Source: Pandoraea horticolens (GTDB lineage Bacteria; Pseudomonadota; Gammaproteobacteria; Burkholderiales; Burkholderiaceae). Taken from it: a stretch of 64,000 nt of DNA. Below are positions 1-8,413 of this stretch, in pieces. The stretch's first letter is position 1, and every line of letters begins with the position of its first letter. The notes beneath the pieces are model-generated. The model worked only from the letters and a program-made list of their open reading frames with translations, was not told where the DNA came from and searched no databases. The position numbers were made by a program, and so were the translations under genes. The stretch lies in contig NZ_CABPSM010000002.1 of assembly GCF_902459555.1 (NCBI RefSeq), forward strand, positions 186,001 to 250,000. The letters run 5' to 3'.

Positions 1-1253
1 TGGTGGGCGCCGATGGCCGTCCGGCACAGAAGTCGTTGCGCGACATCATCACCGAGTGGATCGGATTCCGCTTCGAGACGGTGACGCGCCGCTCGCGCCA
101 TCGTCTGGGCAAGGTCAATGACCGAATTCATATTCTCGAAGGCCGGATGATCGTCTTCCTGAATATCGACGAGGTCATTCGCATCATTCGCGAGTCGGAC
201 GAGCCGAAAGCCGCGCTGATGAGCGCGTTCAAGTTGAGCGAGCGGCAGGCGGAAGACATTCTGGAAATCCGGCTGCGTCAGTTGGCGCGTCTCGAAGCGA
301 TCAAGATCGAGCAGGAGCTGGCCTCGTTGCGCGACGAGAAGGCGAAGCTCGAAGAGTTGCTTGCCAACGACAGCACGATGAAGCGTCTGATCATCAAGGA
401 AATCGAAACCGACGCGAAGCAGTTCGGCGACGAGCGCCGTACGCTGATTCAGGAAGAAAAGCGTGCCGTCGCCGAAGCCCGCGTGGTCGATGAGCCGGTC
501 ACGGTCGTGGTGTCTGCCAAGGGCTGGGTGCGTGCCTTGAAGGGCCACGGCCTGGATGCACAAGGCTTCTCGTTCAAGCAAGGCGATGCCCTGTACGGTG
601 CCTTCGAATGCCGCACCGTCGATCCGCTGATCGCCTGGGGCAGCAACGGCCGCGTTTATTCGGTGGCCGTGGCGCAATTGCCCGGCGGACGGGGCGACGG
701 TGTGCCGCTCACGTCGCTGATCGAACTGGAATCGGGTTCGCGTTTGCTGCACTACTACGCGGCATCGGGCGATCAGCCGCTGTTGCTCGCCACCTCGGCA
801 GGTTTCGGTTTCACGACGAAGCTGGGCGACATGGTCAGCCGCGTGAAGGCCGGCAAGTCGTTCATGACCATTGACGACGGCGCTCAGCCGCTGGCGCCGA
901 CGCCGATCTGGCAAGGGGCGAGCGCAGTGGCCTGTCTGTCGAGCGACGGCCGTCTGCTCGTGTTCGGCATGGACGAGATGAAGTCGCTCACGGGCGGCGG
1001 GCGCGGTGTCACGCTGATCGGTCTCGAAGACAAGCAGACGCTGGTGTCGGCCGTGCCCATCAGCCAAACCGGTGTCACGGTGTACGGCGAAGTTCGCGGC
1101 GGCAAGGTGCAGTCCGAGACACTCTCGGGCGCATCTCTGGCGCCGAACATCGGCAAGCGCGCCCGCAAGGGGCGCTCGCCAGCGGTCAAGTTCGCCACAT
1201 TCAAGCCGCGTTCGCTCGAGCCGGTGTTGCCGGCCGCGCCCTCGGCATCCTGA
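1..1253 (+). CDS. parC: DNA topoisomerase IV subunit A, C-terminal part (5' end outside window)
   Basis: The 416 readable residues are the C-terminal half of a type IIA topoisomerase A subunit. Topoisomerase IV (ParC2ParE2) decatenates daughter chromosomes. The first 120 residues are the end of the breakage-reunion domain and its coiled coil (LSERQAEDILEIRLRQLARLE near residues 77-97). The rest is a degenerate beta-pinwheel with blade-like segments. ParC is favoured over GyrA because the tail lacks a canonical GyrA-box (QRRGGKG) and ends in a short basic stretch (KRARKGRSP). The active-site tyrosine lies upstream of the window. The reading frame is open from the first base, so this is a window-edge truncation, not a broken gene. 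The next gene begins 12 bases after the stop. Confidence 0.93.
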   Translation, partial: VGADGRPAQKSLRDIITEWIGFRFETVTRRSRHRLGKVNDRIHILEGRMIVFLNIDEVIRIIRESDEPKAALMSAFKLSERQAEDILEIRLRQLARLEAIKIEQELASLRDEKAKLEELLANDSTMKRLIIKEIETDAKQFGDERRTLIQEEKRAVAEARVVDEPVTVVVSAKGWVRALKGHGLDAQGFSFKQGDALYGAFECRTVDPLIAWGSNGRVYSVAVAQLPGGRGDGVPLTSLIELESGSRLLHYYAASGDQPLLLATSAGFGFTTKLGDMVSRVKAGKSFMTIDDGAQPLAPTPIWQGASAVACLSSDGRLLVFGMDEMKSLTGGGRGVTLIGLEDKQTLVSAVPISQTGVTVYGEVRGGKVQSETLSGASLAPNIGKRARKGRSPAVKFATFKPRSLEPVLPAAPSAS

Positions 1254-1265
1254 CGGGAGTCATGC

Positions 1266-1718
1266 ATGAGTGTTTATGCCTTCAGCCTTTTCTTGCATCT
1301 GGTCAGCGTTGCCGTCTGGATCGGAGGGATGTTCTTCGCGCTGGCCTGTTTGCGGCCTGCGTCGTCCGAACTCTCGCCGCAGCAACGCCTGCCGTTGTGG
1401 GAGGCGGCACTCACGCGATTTTTCACGTGGGTGAGCGTGGCCATCGTGGTGATCCTGCTGTCGGGCGGTCACATGATGCTCGGGATGGGCGGTCTGCACG
1501 CCCGTTGGCCCGTGCACGCGATGGCAGGCATCGGCGTGTTGATGATGCTCGTCTTCGGTCACGTTCGCTTTGCCCTGTTCCCGCGTCTGCAACGTGCGGT
1601 GCAGGCGCAGTCGTGGCCTGACGGTGCGGCTGCGGTGAACGGCATCCGCCGGTTGGTGATCCTCAACCTCGTGTTGGGCGTCGTCGTTATCGGTCTGGCA
1701 GCTTCCCTGCGCGGTTGA
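1266..1718 (+). CDS. CopD-like small integral membrane protein
   Basis: This 150-residue protein is almost entirely hydrophobic, with about four predicted membrane helices (roughly residues 5-28, 52-72, 80-100 and 126-147). An early His in the first helix (FLHLVSVAVWIGGMFF) and a GGHMM motif in the second resemble the CopD/DUF2269-type family, whose histidines are often suggested to bind heme or copper. The start is placed at an ATG 12 bases after parC, with GGGAG just upstream, so it is probably translated from the parC transcript. It converges on the LysR gene with only 7 bases between stop codons. The substrate cannot be read from the sequence. The family call is moderate; membrane location is secure. 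Confidence 0.7.
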   Translation: MSVYAFSLFLHLVSVAVWIGGMFFALACLRPASSELSPQQRLPLWEAALTRFFTWVSVAIVVILLSGGHMMLGMGGLHARWPVHAMAGIGVLMMLVFGHVRFALFPRLQRAVQAQSWPDGAAAVNGIRRLVILNLVLGVVVIGLAASLRG

Positions 1719-1725
1719 TCGCGGG

Positions 1726-2649
1726 TCAGCCGGCTAGCCGGCTGGTCTCGTGAAGACTGCCTGCCACTTCGTGGCACATCGCGACAAACGCCTGCACTAA
1801 GGGGCTGGCGTCGTCGCGGCGCCTAGCCACCAGCAAGGGCGTATGGGCATCGGGCTCACTGAGGTCCATGAAGCATGCCCCCTCGATCTGGATGCATCGT
1901 ACGGCGGCGGGCAGGACGGCAACGCCCAACCCGCTTGCCGCGAGCGCGACGATGGTTGTCGACTCGCGCGCTTCCTGCACCACGCGTGGTGTGAACCCCG
2001 CGCGCTCGCACATCTGCCGGATTTTCCCATCGACGGCAGTACCGACACCGGGCGGATGCATGATGAACGCTTCGTTGGCCAGATCCGCAATGGATAAGCT
2101 AGTACGGCTGGATAGTGCATGCCCCTGATGCAGGACCACAACCAGCGCTTCATCGATCAACGTCTCGAAACTCAATCCCGCCACCGGTGGCGCGTTGTCC
2201 GCCTGACGCAGCAGGCCAATGTCGAGCGTGCGCTCGGCGAGCGCGTCCCGCTGGCGTTCCGACGGAGATTCGCTCAGCGTCAGCGTCACACGCGGATACC
2301 GCTGCCGGTAGCCGGTGAGCACGCGTTTCATCAGATTCGTCATCGGTGCGGAGGTTGTGAACGCGATGCGCAATTCTCCGGCGTCGAGTCCCGCAATTTG
2401 CTGCACCTCCAGACGGGCCGCGTCGGCGTCGGCCAGGATCTGACGCGCTCGCACGAGAAACGCGCGTCCGGCGGTGGTCAGGAAGACACGCCGCTGCGAG
2501 CGTTCGAAGAGCGGCACGCCTAGCTCTTCCTCCAACGCACGAATCTGCATCGAGAGCGGTGGCTGGCCGATATTGAGTTTTTGCGCCGCCCGGCTGAAAT
2601 GCAACTCTTCAGCGACGGTGACGAAGTAGCGGAGATGGCGCAGTTCCAT
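1726..2649 (-). CDS. LysR-family transcriptional regulator
   Basis: This 307-residue protein has a canonical LysR N-terminal winged helix-turn-helix (MELRHLRYFVTVAEELHFSRAA, residues 1-22, with the recognition helix through about residue 40), followed by a linker helix and a two-lobed effector-binding domain. The N-terminus resembles the BenM/CatM/CbbR type. It is divergent from an MFS exporter gene, the usual arrangement in which a LysR protein controls its neighbour in response to a small ligand; the ligand is unknown. Its 3' end contains an 18-bp perfect palindrome (1727-1744) at the convergent junction with the preceding gene. Confidence 0.93.
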   Translation of the reverse strand: MELRHLRYFVTVAEELHFSRAAQKLNIGQPPLSMQIRALEEELGVPLFERSQRRVFLTTAGRAFLVRARQILADADAARLEVQQIAGLDAGELRIAFTTSAPMTNLMKRVLTGYRQRYPRVTLTLSESPSERQRDALAERTLDIGLLRQADNAPPVAGLSFETLIDEALVVVLHQGHALSSRTSLSIADLANEAFIMHPPGVGTAVDGKIRQMCERAGFTPRVVQEARESTTIVALAASGLGVAVLPAAVRCIQIEGACFMDLSEPDAHTPLLVARRRDDASPLVQAFVAMCHEVAGSLHETSRLAG

Positions 2650-2673
2650 ACGTCGAGCCTCGATTGATCTGTT

Positions 2674-2705
2674 TTATATATGGAAATATCGCCTAAATAT
2701 ATATT
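2674..2705. promoter_or_regulatory. AT-rich imperfect dyad between LysR and MFS genes
   Basis: The 131-base divergent intergenic region holds a strikingly AT-rich patch in an otherwise GC-rich context. TATATAT (2675-2681) and AAATATATATT (2695-2705) flank an ATATCGCC core and can be read as an imperfect inverted repeat. It begins about 25 bases upstream of the LysR start and about 76 upstream of the MFS start. It may be the LysR binding site and/or the -10 regions of both genes. This is inference from position and composition. Confidence 0.4.
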
Positions 2706-2780
2706 GGACGTGGGGTAACGGCAAACTTATCATCTGTTCCATACCTTTCATCCTGGGTTCGCGCGAGGCGAACCAGCATC

Positions 2781-4046
2781 ATGGCATCAACGAACTCCCT
2801 TCCTCTTCCCAACGGCGTGTCGGCCGGTAGCGCGTCGGCACCCAAGCTCCCGGCAGGTGTTGCACGCGGCACGCGCGAATATGCCGTCATCAGCCGGGCG
2901 CTCTTTTTCGGTGGCTTTTCGACGTTTGCGCAGTTGTATTGTATGCAGTCGCTGCTACCGTTGTTGACCACCACGTTCGGCATCACGCCAGCGCAAGCGA
3001 GTTGGTCGGTTTCGGCCGCCACGATGATGATGGCGCTCGGTTTGCTCGTCACATGCGTTGCGGCAGATCGCGTGAGCCGCAAGCGGATGATGACGATCGC
3101 GCTGCTGAGTTCGTCGGTGCTGACGCTCGCGAGTGCGTTCTCCACCAACTTCGGGACGGTCGTGATTCTCGGCGCCCTCAAAGGGTTGGCGCTCTCCGGA
3201 TTGCCGGCAATTGCGATGGCGTATCTGAGCGAGGAGATCGATCAGCGATCGCTTGGCATGTCGATGGGGTTGTACATCGGGGGCAACATTCTCGGCGGCA
3301 TGGCCGGACGCGTGCTCGCCGCATTCGTGGCGGACATGTTTTCGTGGCGCGTGTCGGTCGCGGTGATCGGGCTGGTGTGTTTGGCGATGGGGCTGGAGTT
3401 CGCTCGCAGCCTGCCGCATTCGCGCCGCTTTACCCCGCGTCATATGACTGTGCGCGAAGCCCTCGGCCATGCATGGCGCCATCTGGGCGATCCGGCGCTG
3501 TTGGGGCTGTATTTGTTCGCCGGGCTGATGATGGGCAGCTTTGTCAGTGTCTACAATTATCTGGGCTTCCATCTGTCGGCGGCGCCGTTCCATTTACCGC
3601 ATGCCGCGATCGGCGCGATCTTCACGATGTATCTCATCGGCGTGGCCGGCTCGTTCATTGCCGGGCCGCTGTCGGATCGCGTGGGCCGCCCCCGCCTGCT
3701 GTGGGTGCTGGTCGCGTTGGCCCTCGTGGGGCTCGTCACCATGCTCTCCTCACAGGTGTCGGGGGTGGTGATCGGCCTGGCGATCTTCACATTCGGCTTC
3801 TTCGGCGCGCATACCGTCGCCAGCAGTTGGGTGGGACGCCGCGCGACGGAAGGGCGGGCGATTGCCTCGGCGCTGTACCTGTTCTTCTACTATCTGGGCT
3901 CGAGCCTGTTGGGCAGTTACTCTGGCGTGATGCTCAAGTCGCATGGCTGGCAGGGTGTCGTGGCGTTGCTCGCCGTCGCGGTGGTGCTGTCGCTTGCCGT
4001 TGCGGTTGCCATGCGTCGCGCTTACGGCAGCGGTCAGTCACGCTGA
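2781..4046 (+). CDS. MFS transporter (YnfM/AraJ-like drug or sugar exporter type)
   Basis: This 421-residue protein has twelve predicted transmembrane segments. The major-facilitator motif A appears between TM2 and TM3 as a degenerate ADRVSRKRMM (about residues 94-103) and again between TM8 and TM9 as GPLSDRVGRPRLL. The first 30 residues are a soluble Ser/Pro/Ala-rich lead. Overall it resembles the YnfM/AraJ group of proton-driven exporters. The start is the first ATG after the divergent LysR promoter region. Transcription is probably controlled by the adjacent LysR regulator. The substrate is unknown. Confidence 0.88.
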   Translation: MASTNSLPLPNGVSAGSASAPKLPAGVARGTREYAVISRALFFGGFSTFAQLYCMQSLLPLLTTTFGITPAQASWSVSAATMMMALGLLVTCVAADRVSRKRMMTIALLSSSVLTLASAFSTNFGTVVILGALKGLALSGLPAIAMAYLSEEIDQRSLGMSMGLYIGGNILGGMAGRVLAAFVADMFSWRVSVAVIGLVCLAMGLEFARSLPHSRRFTPRHMTVREALGHAWRHLGDPALLGLYLFAGLMMGSFVSVYNYLGFHLSAAPFHLPHAAIGAIFTMYLIGVAGSFIAGPLSDRVGRPRLLWVLVALALVGLVTMLSSQVSGVVIGLAIFTFGFFGAHTVASSWVGRRATEGRAIASALYLFFYYLGSSLLGSYSGVMLKSHGWQGVVALLAVAVVLSLAVAVAMRRAYGSGQSR

Positions 4047-4091
4047 TCTACGCGGACCACGCGCGCCACGCATACTCCGCACGCCCATAAA

Positions 4092-4119
4092 ACAACAGCC
4101 ACCCGAGGGTGGCTGTTGT
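4092..4119 (-). terminator. Bidirectional intrinsic terminator between MFS gene and ridA
   Basis: Perfect inverted repeat ACAACAGCCACCC / GGGTGGCTGTTGT with a tight loop. On the minus strand it is followed by TTTTA, which fits termination of the ridA transcript. On the plus strand it lies 45 bases after the MFS stop. Confidence 0.8.
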
Positions 4120-4172
4120 CATTGGGTGTGCGAGGATGATCGCGATGCGACGCACCTCACACTGCGCCGTCA

Positions 4173-4628
4173 TTACGCGAGTTCGGCGATCAGCTCGATC
4201 TCGACGCATGCGCCCAGCGGAATCTGTGCAACGCCAAAGGCCGAACGTGCATGCTTGCCGGCGTCACCGAACACTTCCGCGATCAGTTCCGATGCGCCGT
4301 TCGTGACCAGATGCTGATCGGTGAATTCCTGCGTCGAGTTGACGAGGCTCATCAGCTTCACAACGCGCTTGACCTTGTTCAGGTCGCCCGTGTGGGCGTG
4401 CAGCGTGGCGATCAGCTCGATGGCGACGGCACGGGCGGCAGCTTTACCCTCGTCGACGCTGACATCCTTGCCGAGCTTGCCTGTCCAGACCTTGCCGTCC
4501 TTCTTCGGCAGATGGCCCGAGAGGAATACGGTATTGCCGGTTTGTGCGCTCATCACGTAGGCGGCAGCGGGGGCGCCGGCGCTCGGCAGTTCGATACCCA
4601 GTTGCTTCAGTTTGTCGTAGACGGACAT
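4173..4628 (-). CDS. RidA/YjgF-family enamine/imine deaminase
   Basis: This 151-residue protein matches the longer branch of the RidA family. These trimeric enzymes hydrolyse reactive enamines and imines released by PLP-dependent enzymes. The conserved C-terminal signature is ARSAFGVAQIPLGACVEIE (about residues 126-144), in which the Arg corresponds to the substrate-carboxylate-binding arginine. A NGASELIAEVFG helix precedes it. It lies 152 bases downstream of a PLP aminotransferase on the same strand, a sensible partner because such enzymes generate the imines that RidA clears. A terminator follows. Confidence 0.9.
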   Translation of the reverse strand: MSVYDKLKQLGIELPSAGAPAAAYVMSAQTGNTVFLSGHLPKKDGKVWTGKLGKDVSVDEGKAAARAVAIELIATLHAHTGDLNKVKRVVKLMSLVNSTQEFTDQHLVTNGASELIAEVFGDAGKHARSAFGVAQIPLGACVEIELIAELA

Positions 4629-4780
4629 GTACGGCTTCCTTGCAGATGCGTTGAATCGGACCGATCGATCGGTCGGACAGGTCGGTATGGGGCTGGTGCG
4701 GCGACTTGCGCCAGACGCGCCGTCGATCGCCGGCCCGAATTCCCTTCAGGTCGGCAAATAAGACGCGCTGGGCAGACGAT

Positions 4781-5971
4781 TCAGGCGGCGCGACGCGTGA
4801 GCGCTTCGGCGACGAGGGCGCCGAGGCGCGCAACGCCCGCCTCGATCTTCTCGGGCGGCACGGTGACAAACGACAGCCGCAGCGTATTCGATTGCGGCGT
4901 GCCGACATAGAACGGCGCGCCGGGCACGAACGCCACATTCTGCGCAATCGCTTTGTCCAGCAACTGCATGGTGTCGATGCCGGCGGGCAATGTCAACCAG
5001 ATGAACATTCCGCCTGCCGGCGTCGTCCAGGTGGCGTCAGCCGGCATATGCCTTGCCAGCGAGGCGAGCATTGCCTTGGCCTGCGCCGCATAGAGCTTGC
5101 GGATCGACGGGATGTGCGTGTCGAGGAAGCCGTCTTTCACCACCTCGTACACGATGCGCTGGGTGAGGCCCGGCGTGTGCAGATCGGCGGCCTGCTTGGC
5201 CTGCACGAGCTTGGCGATCACGGCCTGCGGGCCGATGATGAAGCCGAGCCGCAATCCCGGCGCGAGGACCTTCGAGAACGAGCCCATATACAGCACGTGG
5301 TCAGGGGCGAGCGACATGAGACTGGGCAGACGCTGACCTTCGTAGTCGAGTTCGCCGTACGGATCGTCTTCGATGATCGCCAGGCCGGCCCGCTTGGCAA
5401 CGGCGGCCAACGCCTCGCGGCGCGCCATCGACAGACGGCGTCCGGTGGGGTTCTGGAAGTTCGGCATGGCGTACAGAAAGCGTGCGCCATTAACGATCTC
5501 GGGGGTGAGCGCTTCGGGCAGCAGGCCTTGGTCGTCGGTCGGCACCGGCACATACGCTGGCGCGAACAGCGAGAACGATTGCAGCGCGCCCAGATAGCTT
5601 GGCGCTTCCACCAGCACGCGGCTGCCTTCGTCGACGAAGATCTTGCCGATGAGGTCGAGGCCTTGTTGCGAGCCCGTCGTAATCAGGATGTTCTCGGGAA
5701 CGAGCGTCAGGCCGTCGCGCGAGTAGCGCTTGGCGATCCACTCGCGCAGCGGCGCGAAGCCTTCGGTGGGGCTGTATTGCAGCGCAGCCTGCGGTGATTC
5801 GGTCAGTACGTGCTCGGCGGCGGCGCGCATCTGGGCGACGGGGAAGGTGGCGGGTGAGGGCAGGCCGCCGGCGAACGAAATGACTTCGGGGCGTTCGGTG
5901 ACCTTCAGAATTTCGCGAATGGCCGAGCTGGTCAGATTACGGGCACGTTCGGAATATTGCCAATCATGCAT
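4781..5971 (-). CDS. PLP-dependent class I/II aminotransferase (LysN / 2-aminoadipate type)
   Basis: This 396-residue fold-type I aminotransferase has the PLP-phosphate contact and ring-stacking region near ITTGSQQGLDLIGK (about residues 96-109), the NPTG motif (PNFQNPTGRRLS) and the Schiff-base lysine in YMGSFSKVLAPGLRLG. An early SFAGGLPSPATFP stretch is typical of the LysN/KAT-II-like group, which acts on 2-aminoadipate, branched-chain or aromatic amino acids. There is no fused GntR domain, unlike the regulator at 8.4 kb. The likely substrate range is broad. It may be co-transcribed with ridA. Confidence 0.87.
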   Translation of the reverse strand: MHDWQYSERARNLTSSAIREILKVTERPEVISFAGGLPSPATFPVAQMRAAAEHVLTESPQAALQYSPTEGFAPLREWIAKRYSRDGLTLVPENILITTGSQQGLDLIGKIFVDEGSRVLVEAPSYLGALQSFSLFAPAYVPVPTDDQGLLPEALTPEIVNGARFLYAMPNFQNPTGRRLSMARREALAAVAKRAGLAIIEDDPYGELDYEGQRLPSLMSLAPDHVLYMGSFSKVLAPGLRLGFIIGPQAVIAKLVQAKQAADLHTPGLTQRIVYEVVKDGFLDTHIPSIRKLYAAQAKAMLASLARHMPADATWTTPAGGMFIWLTLPAGIDTMQLLDKAIAQNVAFVPGAPFYVGTPQSNTLRLSFVTVPPEKIEAGVARLGALVAEALTRRAA

Positions 5972-6112
5972 GATGGTCTCGCTTTGAGAATGCGGCCTTT
6001 CTGAGCGGCCGCGAGTATCGGGCGTTGCGTGTGCCGGGCACGTGAGGGCAAGCGCAAACGCCGGGGGGCAGGCGCGTCACGGTGCAGGGATCGCATGCAC
6101 TGCGACGTGCCT

Positions 6113-7009
6113 TCAGACCGGTTTGCTCGTGAGTCGCGAGGCGCCGATCTTCATGTTTTTGCCGAGTGCGATGGTCAGTACGACGCCGGCGGCGAAGAGC
6201 CACGTTGCCGCGTCGACCTGTTCGCCGAAAAAGAGGGCGGACAGCGCAATCGTGAAGAAAATCTGAAGCAATTGTACTTGGCCCACGCGCGCAATTCCGC
6301 CCATGGCGAGACCGGCATACCACGCGAAAAAGCCAATGAACTGAGAGAAGAGGGTGACGTAGGCAAACGCGCCCCAGGCTTTGCCGCTCACGGGCCACGG
6401 TTGCCGCCACGCGAGCCAGCCCACCGGCAGCAACAGTATCGGCGCGCACACCACGAGCGCCCAGCAGATCACCTGCCAGCCGCCCATCTCGCGGGCGAGC
6501 TTGCCGCCTTCGGCATACCCGAGGGCGCCGATCACTACGGCGAGCAGCATCAGGCCGTCAGCCGCGTGCAGGCTGCCGCCTCCGGCGCGCAGTGCGAACG
6601 CAATCACCAGCGCGCTGCCGGCGAGTGCAAAGACCCAGAAGCCGCGCGACGGACGTTCACCGCCGAGCCAATAGGCGTAAATCGCCACGAAAAACGGCTG
6701 CAAGCCGTTGACGACCGCGCCGTGCGACGCTGGAATCGTCTGCATCGCCCATGCAGAGAACACGGGGAACGCGACGATCACACCCAGCGAGGTGATGGCA
6801 AGACTCTTGAGTTGTGGCCGTGTGGGCCACGGTTCGCGGCGCCACCAGAGCAGGGCGCCCGCGAAAACGGCGGCCACCAGCGCACGTCCCAGTCCGTTGA
6901 GCAGCGGATTGACCTCCGCGACGACGATACGCGTCATCGGCAACGTCAGACTGAAGATCAGCACGCCGATCAGCCCGATCAGCATGCCCCGGGATTCGCG
7001 CGAATTCAT
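6113..7009 (-). CDS. EamA/DMT-family transporter
   Basis: This 298-residue protein has ten predicted transmembrane helices in two EamA repeats, with typical helix-end motifs (GRALVAAVFAGALLWWRR in repeat 1; a GYAEGGKLARE loop opening repeat 2). DMT transporters of this type export amino acids, purines or other metabolites. The ATG at 7009 is chosen over an in-frame upstream start because GAGGCAACACC precedes it and the upstream extension is polar and Arg-rich. It follows the VOC-domain gene by 87 bases on the same strand and may share its transcript. The substrate is unknown. Confidence 0.87.
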   Translation of the reverse strand: MNSRESRGMLIGLIGVLIFSLTLPMTRIVVAEVNPLLNGLGRALVAAVFAGALLWWRREPWPTRPQLKSLAITSLGVIVAFPVFSAWAMQTIPASHGAVVNGLQPFFVAIYAYWLGGERPSRGFWVFALAGSALVIAFALRAGGGSLHAADGLMLLAVVIGALGYAEGGKLAREMGGWQVICWALVVCAPILLLPVGWLAWRQPWPVSGKAWGAFAYVTLFSQFIGFFAWYAGLAMGGIARVGQVQLLQIFFTIALSALFFGEQVDAATWLFAAGVVLTIALGKNMKIGASRLTSKPV

Positions 7010-7096
7010 GGTGTTGCCTCGTGTGTCTCGTTCTCGGTTGTCCGCCCGGCAGGCATTGTGCCGGGCGCTCGGTGTCACTGGGTGTTGCTCGGCGCC

Positions 7097-7783
7097 CTAA
7101 CGCAGCGTGCGCGGCCCTTCGGGCGTATCGATTTCTGCGGCGAGCGACGGCTCTACCAGCGTGGCTTCGACATTGACGAGGGTGTCCGCGCCAAGCCATT
7201 GCAATTGTTCATTGATCACTGCTGCCTGCGGATGGAAGCCACGCAATAGCGTAACGGCACAATCGGCGCTGGGCAGCATATCGGCCGGGTGCTGCGGGGA
7301 GTCCCATTGAATCAGCGTCGGCAGTACGCCGTGTCCGGCGCTTTGCCACGCAGGCAGGCTGCCGTCGTCGGGTACGCCGATCTGCCAGGTCAGCGCCCCG
7401 CGTTGCATTTCGATAACCGGCGCCAGTCGCTGCGGATATTGGGCCTGCCAGCGCGGCAGTGAGCGCGGACGGTCCACCCGCGCCACCCAATGCGCCAGAT
7501 AAGGTCCACGGGCGAGACGGGCCTGAACGGCCTCGTCGTCGAGCCCGAACCAGCGCGCACGGCTGGGCGGCGGGGCGTCGGGATCGATGGCGATGATCTC
7601 CAGATAGGCGCCGCCCCACAGCCCCAGCAAACTGTTATGGGTGCCCATGCGCGCGTGCTTGCCGCCACGCTGTGGCACAACGTCCGTGAGGCCGAGTTGC
7701 TCGATGACGTGGGCTTCGCCCGCCTCCAGCGTTTGCGCGGCAACGACGAGATGATCCAGTTTCAGGGCGTGAGGTGCAGACAT
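7097..7783 (-). CDS. VOC-superfamily (glyoxalase-like domain) protein
   Basis: This 228-residue protein opens with LKLDHLVVAAQTLEAGEAHVIEQLG, the usual first beta-alpha module of the vicinal-oxygen-chelate fold, and has LEIIAIDPDAPPP (about residues 61-73). This layout matches the Glyoxalase_3 (PF13468-type) group. His11 and Glu62 are candidate metal ligands. No specific reaction can be assigned. It sits in a minus-strand run with DUF2917 upstream and an EamA exporter downstream, with 74- and 87-base gaps consistent with an operon. Confidence 0.82.
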   Translation of the reverse strand: MSAPHALKLDHLVVAAQTLEAGEAHVIEQLGLTDVVPQRGGKHARMGTHNSLLGLWGGAYLEIIAIDPDAPPPSRARWFGLDDEAVQARLARGPYLAHWVARVDRPRSLPRWQAQYPQRLAPVIEMQRGALTWQIGVPDDGSLPAWQSAGHGVLPTLIQWDSPQHPADMLPSADCAVTLLRGFHPQAAVINEQLQWLGADTLVNVEATLVEPSLAAEIDTPEGPRTLR

Positions 7784-7857
7784 AGTGGGTTCAGGCGATA
7801 AAACCGATAGCTTACTCCGCGTCGTTCTCCGCCTTGTGCCTTTAACGGGTCATCGAT

Positions 7858-8223
7858 TCATCCGCGCGCGAGCCGCGCCATCGTCCGATTGGCCACACGC
7901 GCCGCCAGATCGCGCAACGCGATGCGCCAGCCGAGGCGCTCGCCCACACGCCGGGCCGGCTTTTCGGTCAGTGGCGAGAGCGTCTTCGCCGGCTGACTCA
8001 CGCGCAGGCGCACGCCATCCTGCCATGTGCCGAGCCACACCCGCTGACCGTGGCGAATCTCGAAGCTCTCGCCGGCACGCAGCCAGTGGTCGGCGGGCTC
8101 GCCTTCCACGGTCAGCCACAACAGGCCCTGCAGCACCTGAAGCGATTGTGGCAACTCGGCAGCCGGGCTCTGCCAGAAGACAGTTCGTTCCCGGTCCAGT
8201 TCGAAGATTCGGATTTCACGCAT
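7858..8223 (-). CDS. DUF2917 family protein
   Basis: This 121-residue protein matches DUF2917, small beta-rich proteins commonly seen beside MocR-type regulators in Burkholderiales. The central part (LQVLQGLLWLTVEGEPADHWL, and an ESFEIRHGQRVWLG strand pair) suggests a cupin-like beta barrel; the C-terminus is basic and amphipathic. The start at 8223 has GGAG about seven bases upstream; a longer reading would run through the regulatory region. It is divergent from the MocR-type regulator and very likely shares its operator region. The function is unknown. Confidence 0.82.
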   Translation of the reverse strand: MREIRIFELDRERTVFWQSPAAELPQSLQVLQGLLWLTVEGEPADHWLRAGESFEIRHGQRVWLGTWQDGVRLRVSQPAKTLSPLTEKPARRVGERLGWRIALRDLAARVANRTMARLARG

Positions 8224-8262
8224 AGCGGTCTCCAGTTGAGGGGACACTTTATCGTTTAACTC

Positions 8263-8305
8263 CGGTACAGTACCGATACAGATGTCAATGAAATTTTCGG
8301 TACAG
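8263..8305. promoter_or_regulatory. Triple CGGTACAG-type boxes, probable MocR operator
   Basis: Three near-identical octamers lie between the divergent DUF2917 and MocR genes: CGGTACAG (8263-8270), CGATACAG (8274-8281) and CGGTACAG (8298-8305). The first also forms a short palindrome, GGTACAGTACC. MocR/GabR/PdxR-type regulators are known to bind direct repeats in the promoters they control. The array is immediately upstream of the regulator's own -35 element and close to the DUF2917 start. Confidence 0.65.
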
Positions 8306-8312
8306 TTCGGGA

Positions 8313-8340
8313 TTGACAGCGAATTTGGCTGGCGTAGAGT
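8313..8340 (+). promoter_or_regulatory. Sigma-70-type promoter of the MocR gene
   Basis: A perfect -35 TTGACA (8313-8318), a 16-base spacer and TAGAGT (8335-8340) as -10. The 5' leader to the ATG at 8414 would be about 65 bases. The operator boxes lie directly upstream of the -35. Confidence 0.55.
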
Positions 8341-8413
8341 GGCGAGCCATGGGCGGAAATGGGCGGACACTTCGGTAGTGAGGTGCCGTCAACCGGACAG
8401 AGGTGGACAGACG

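Noticed and set aside
1727-1744. 18-bp palindrome at the convergent gene junction as an operator or terminator
   Set aside because: It lies within the coding end of the LysR gene, has no loop and no U tract; it may be chance in GC-rich DNA.
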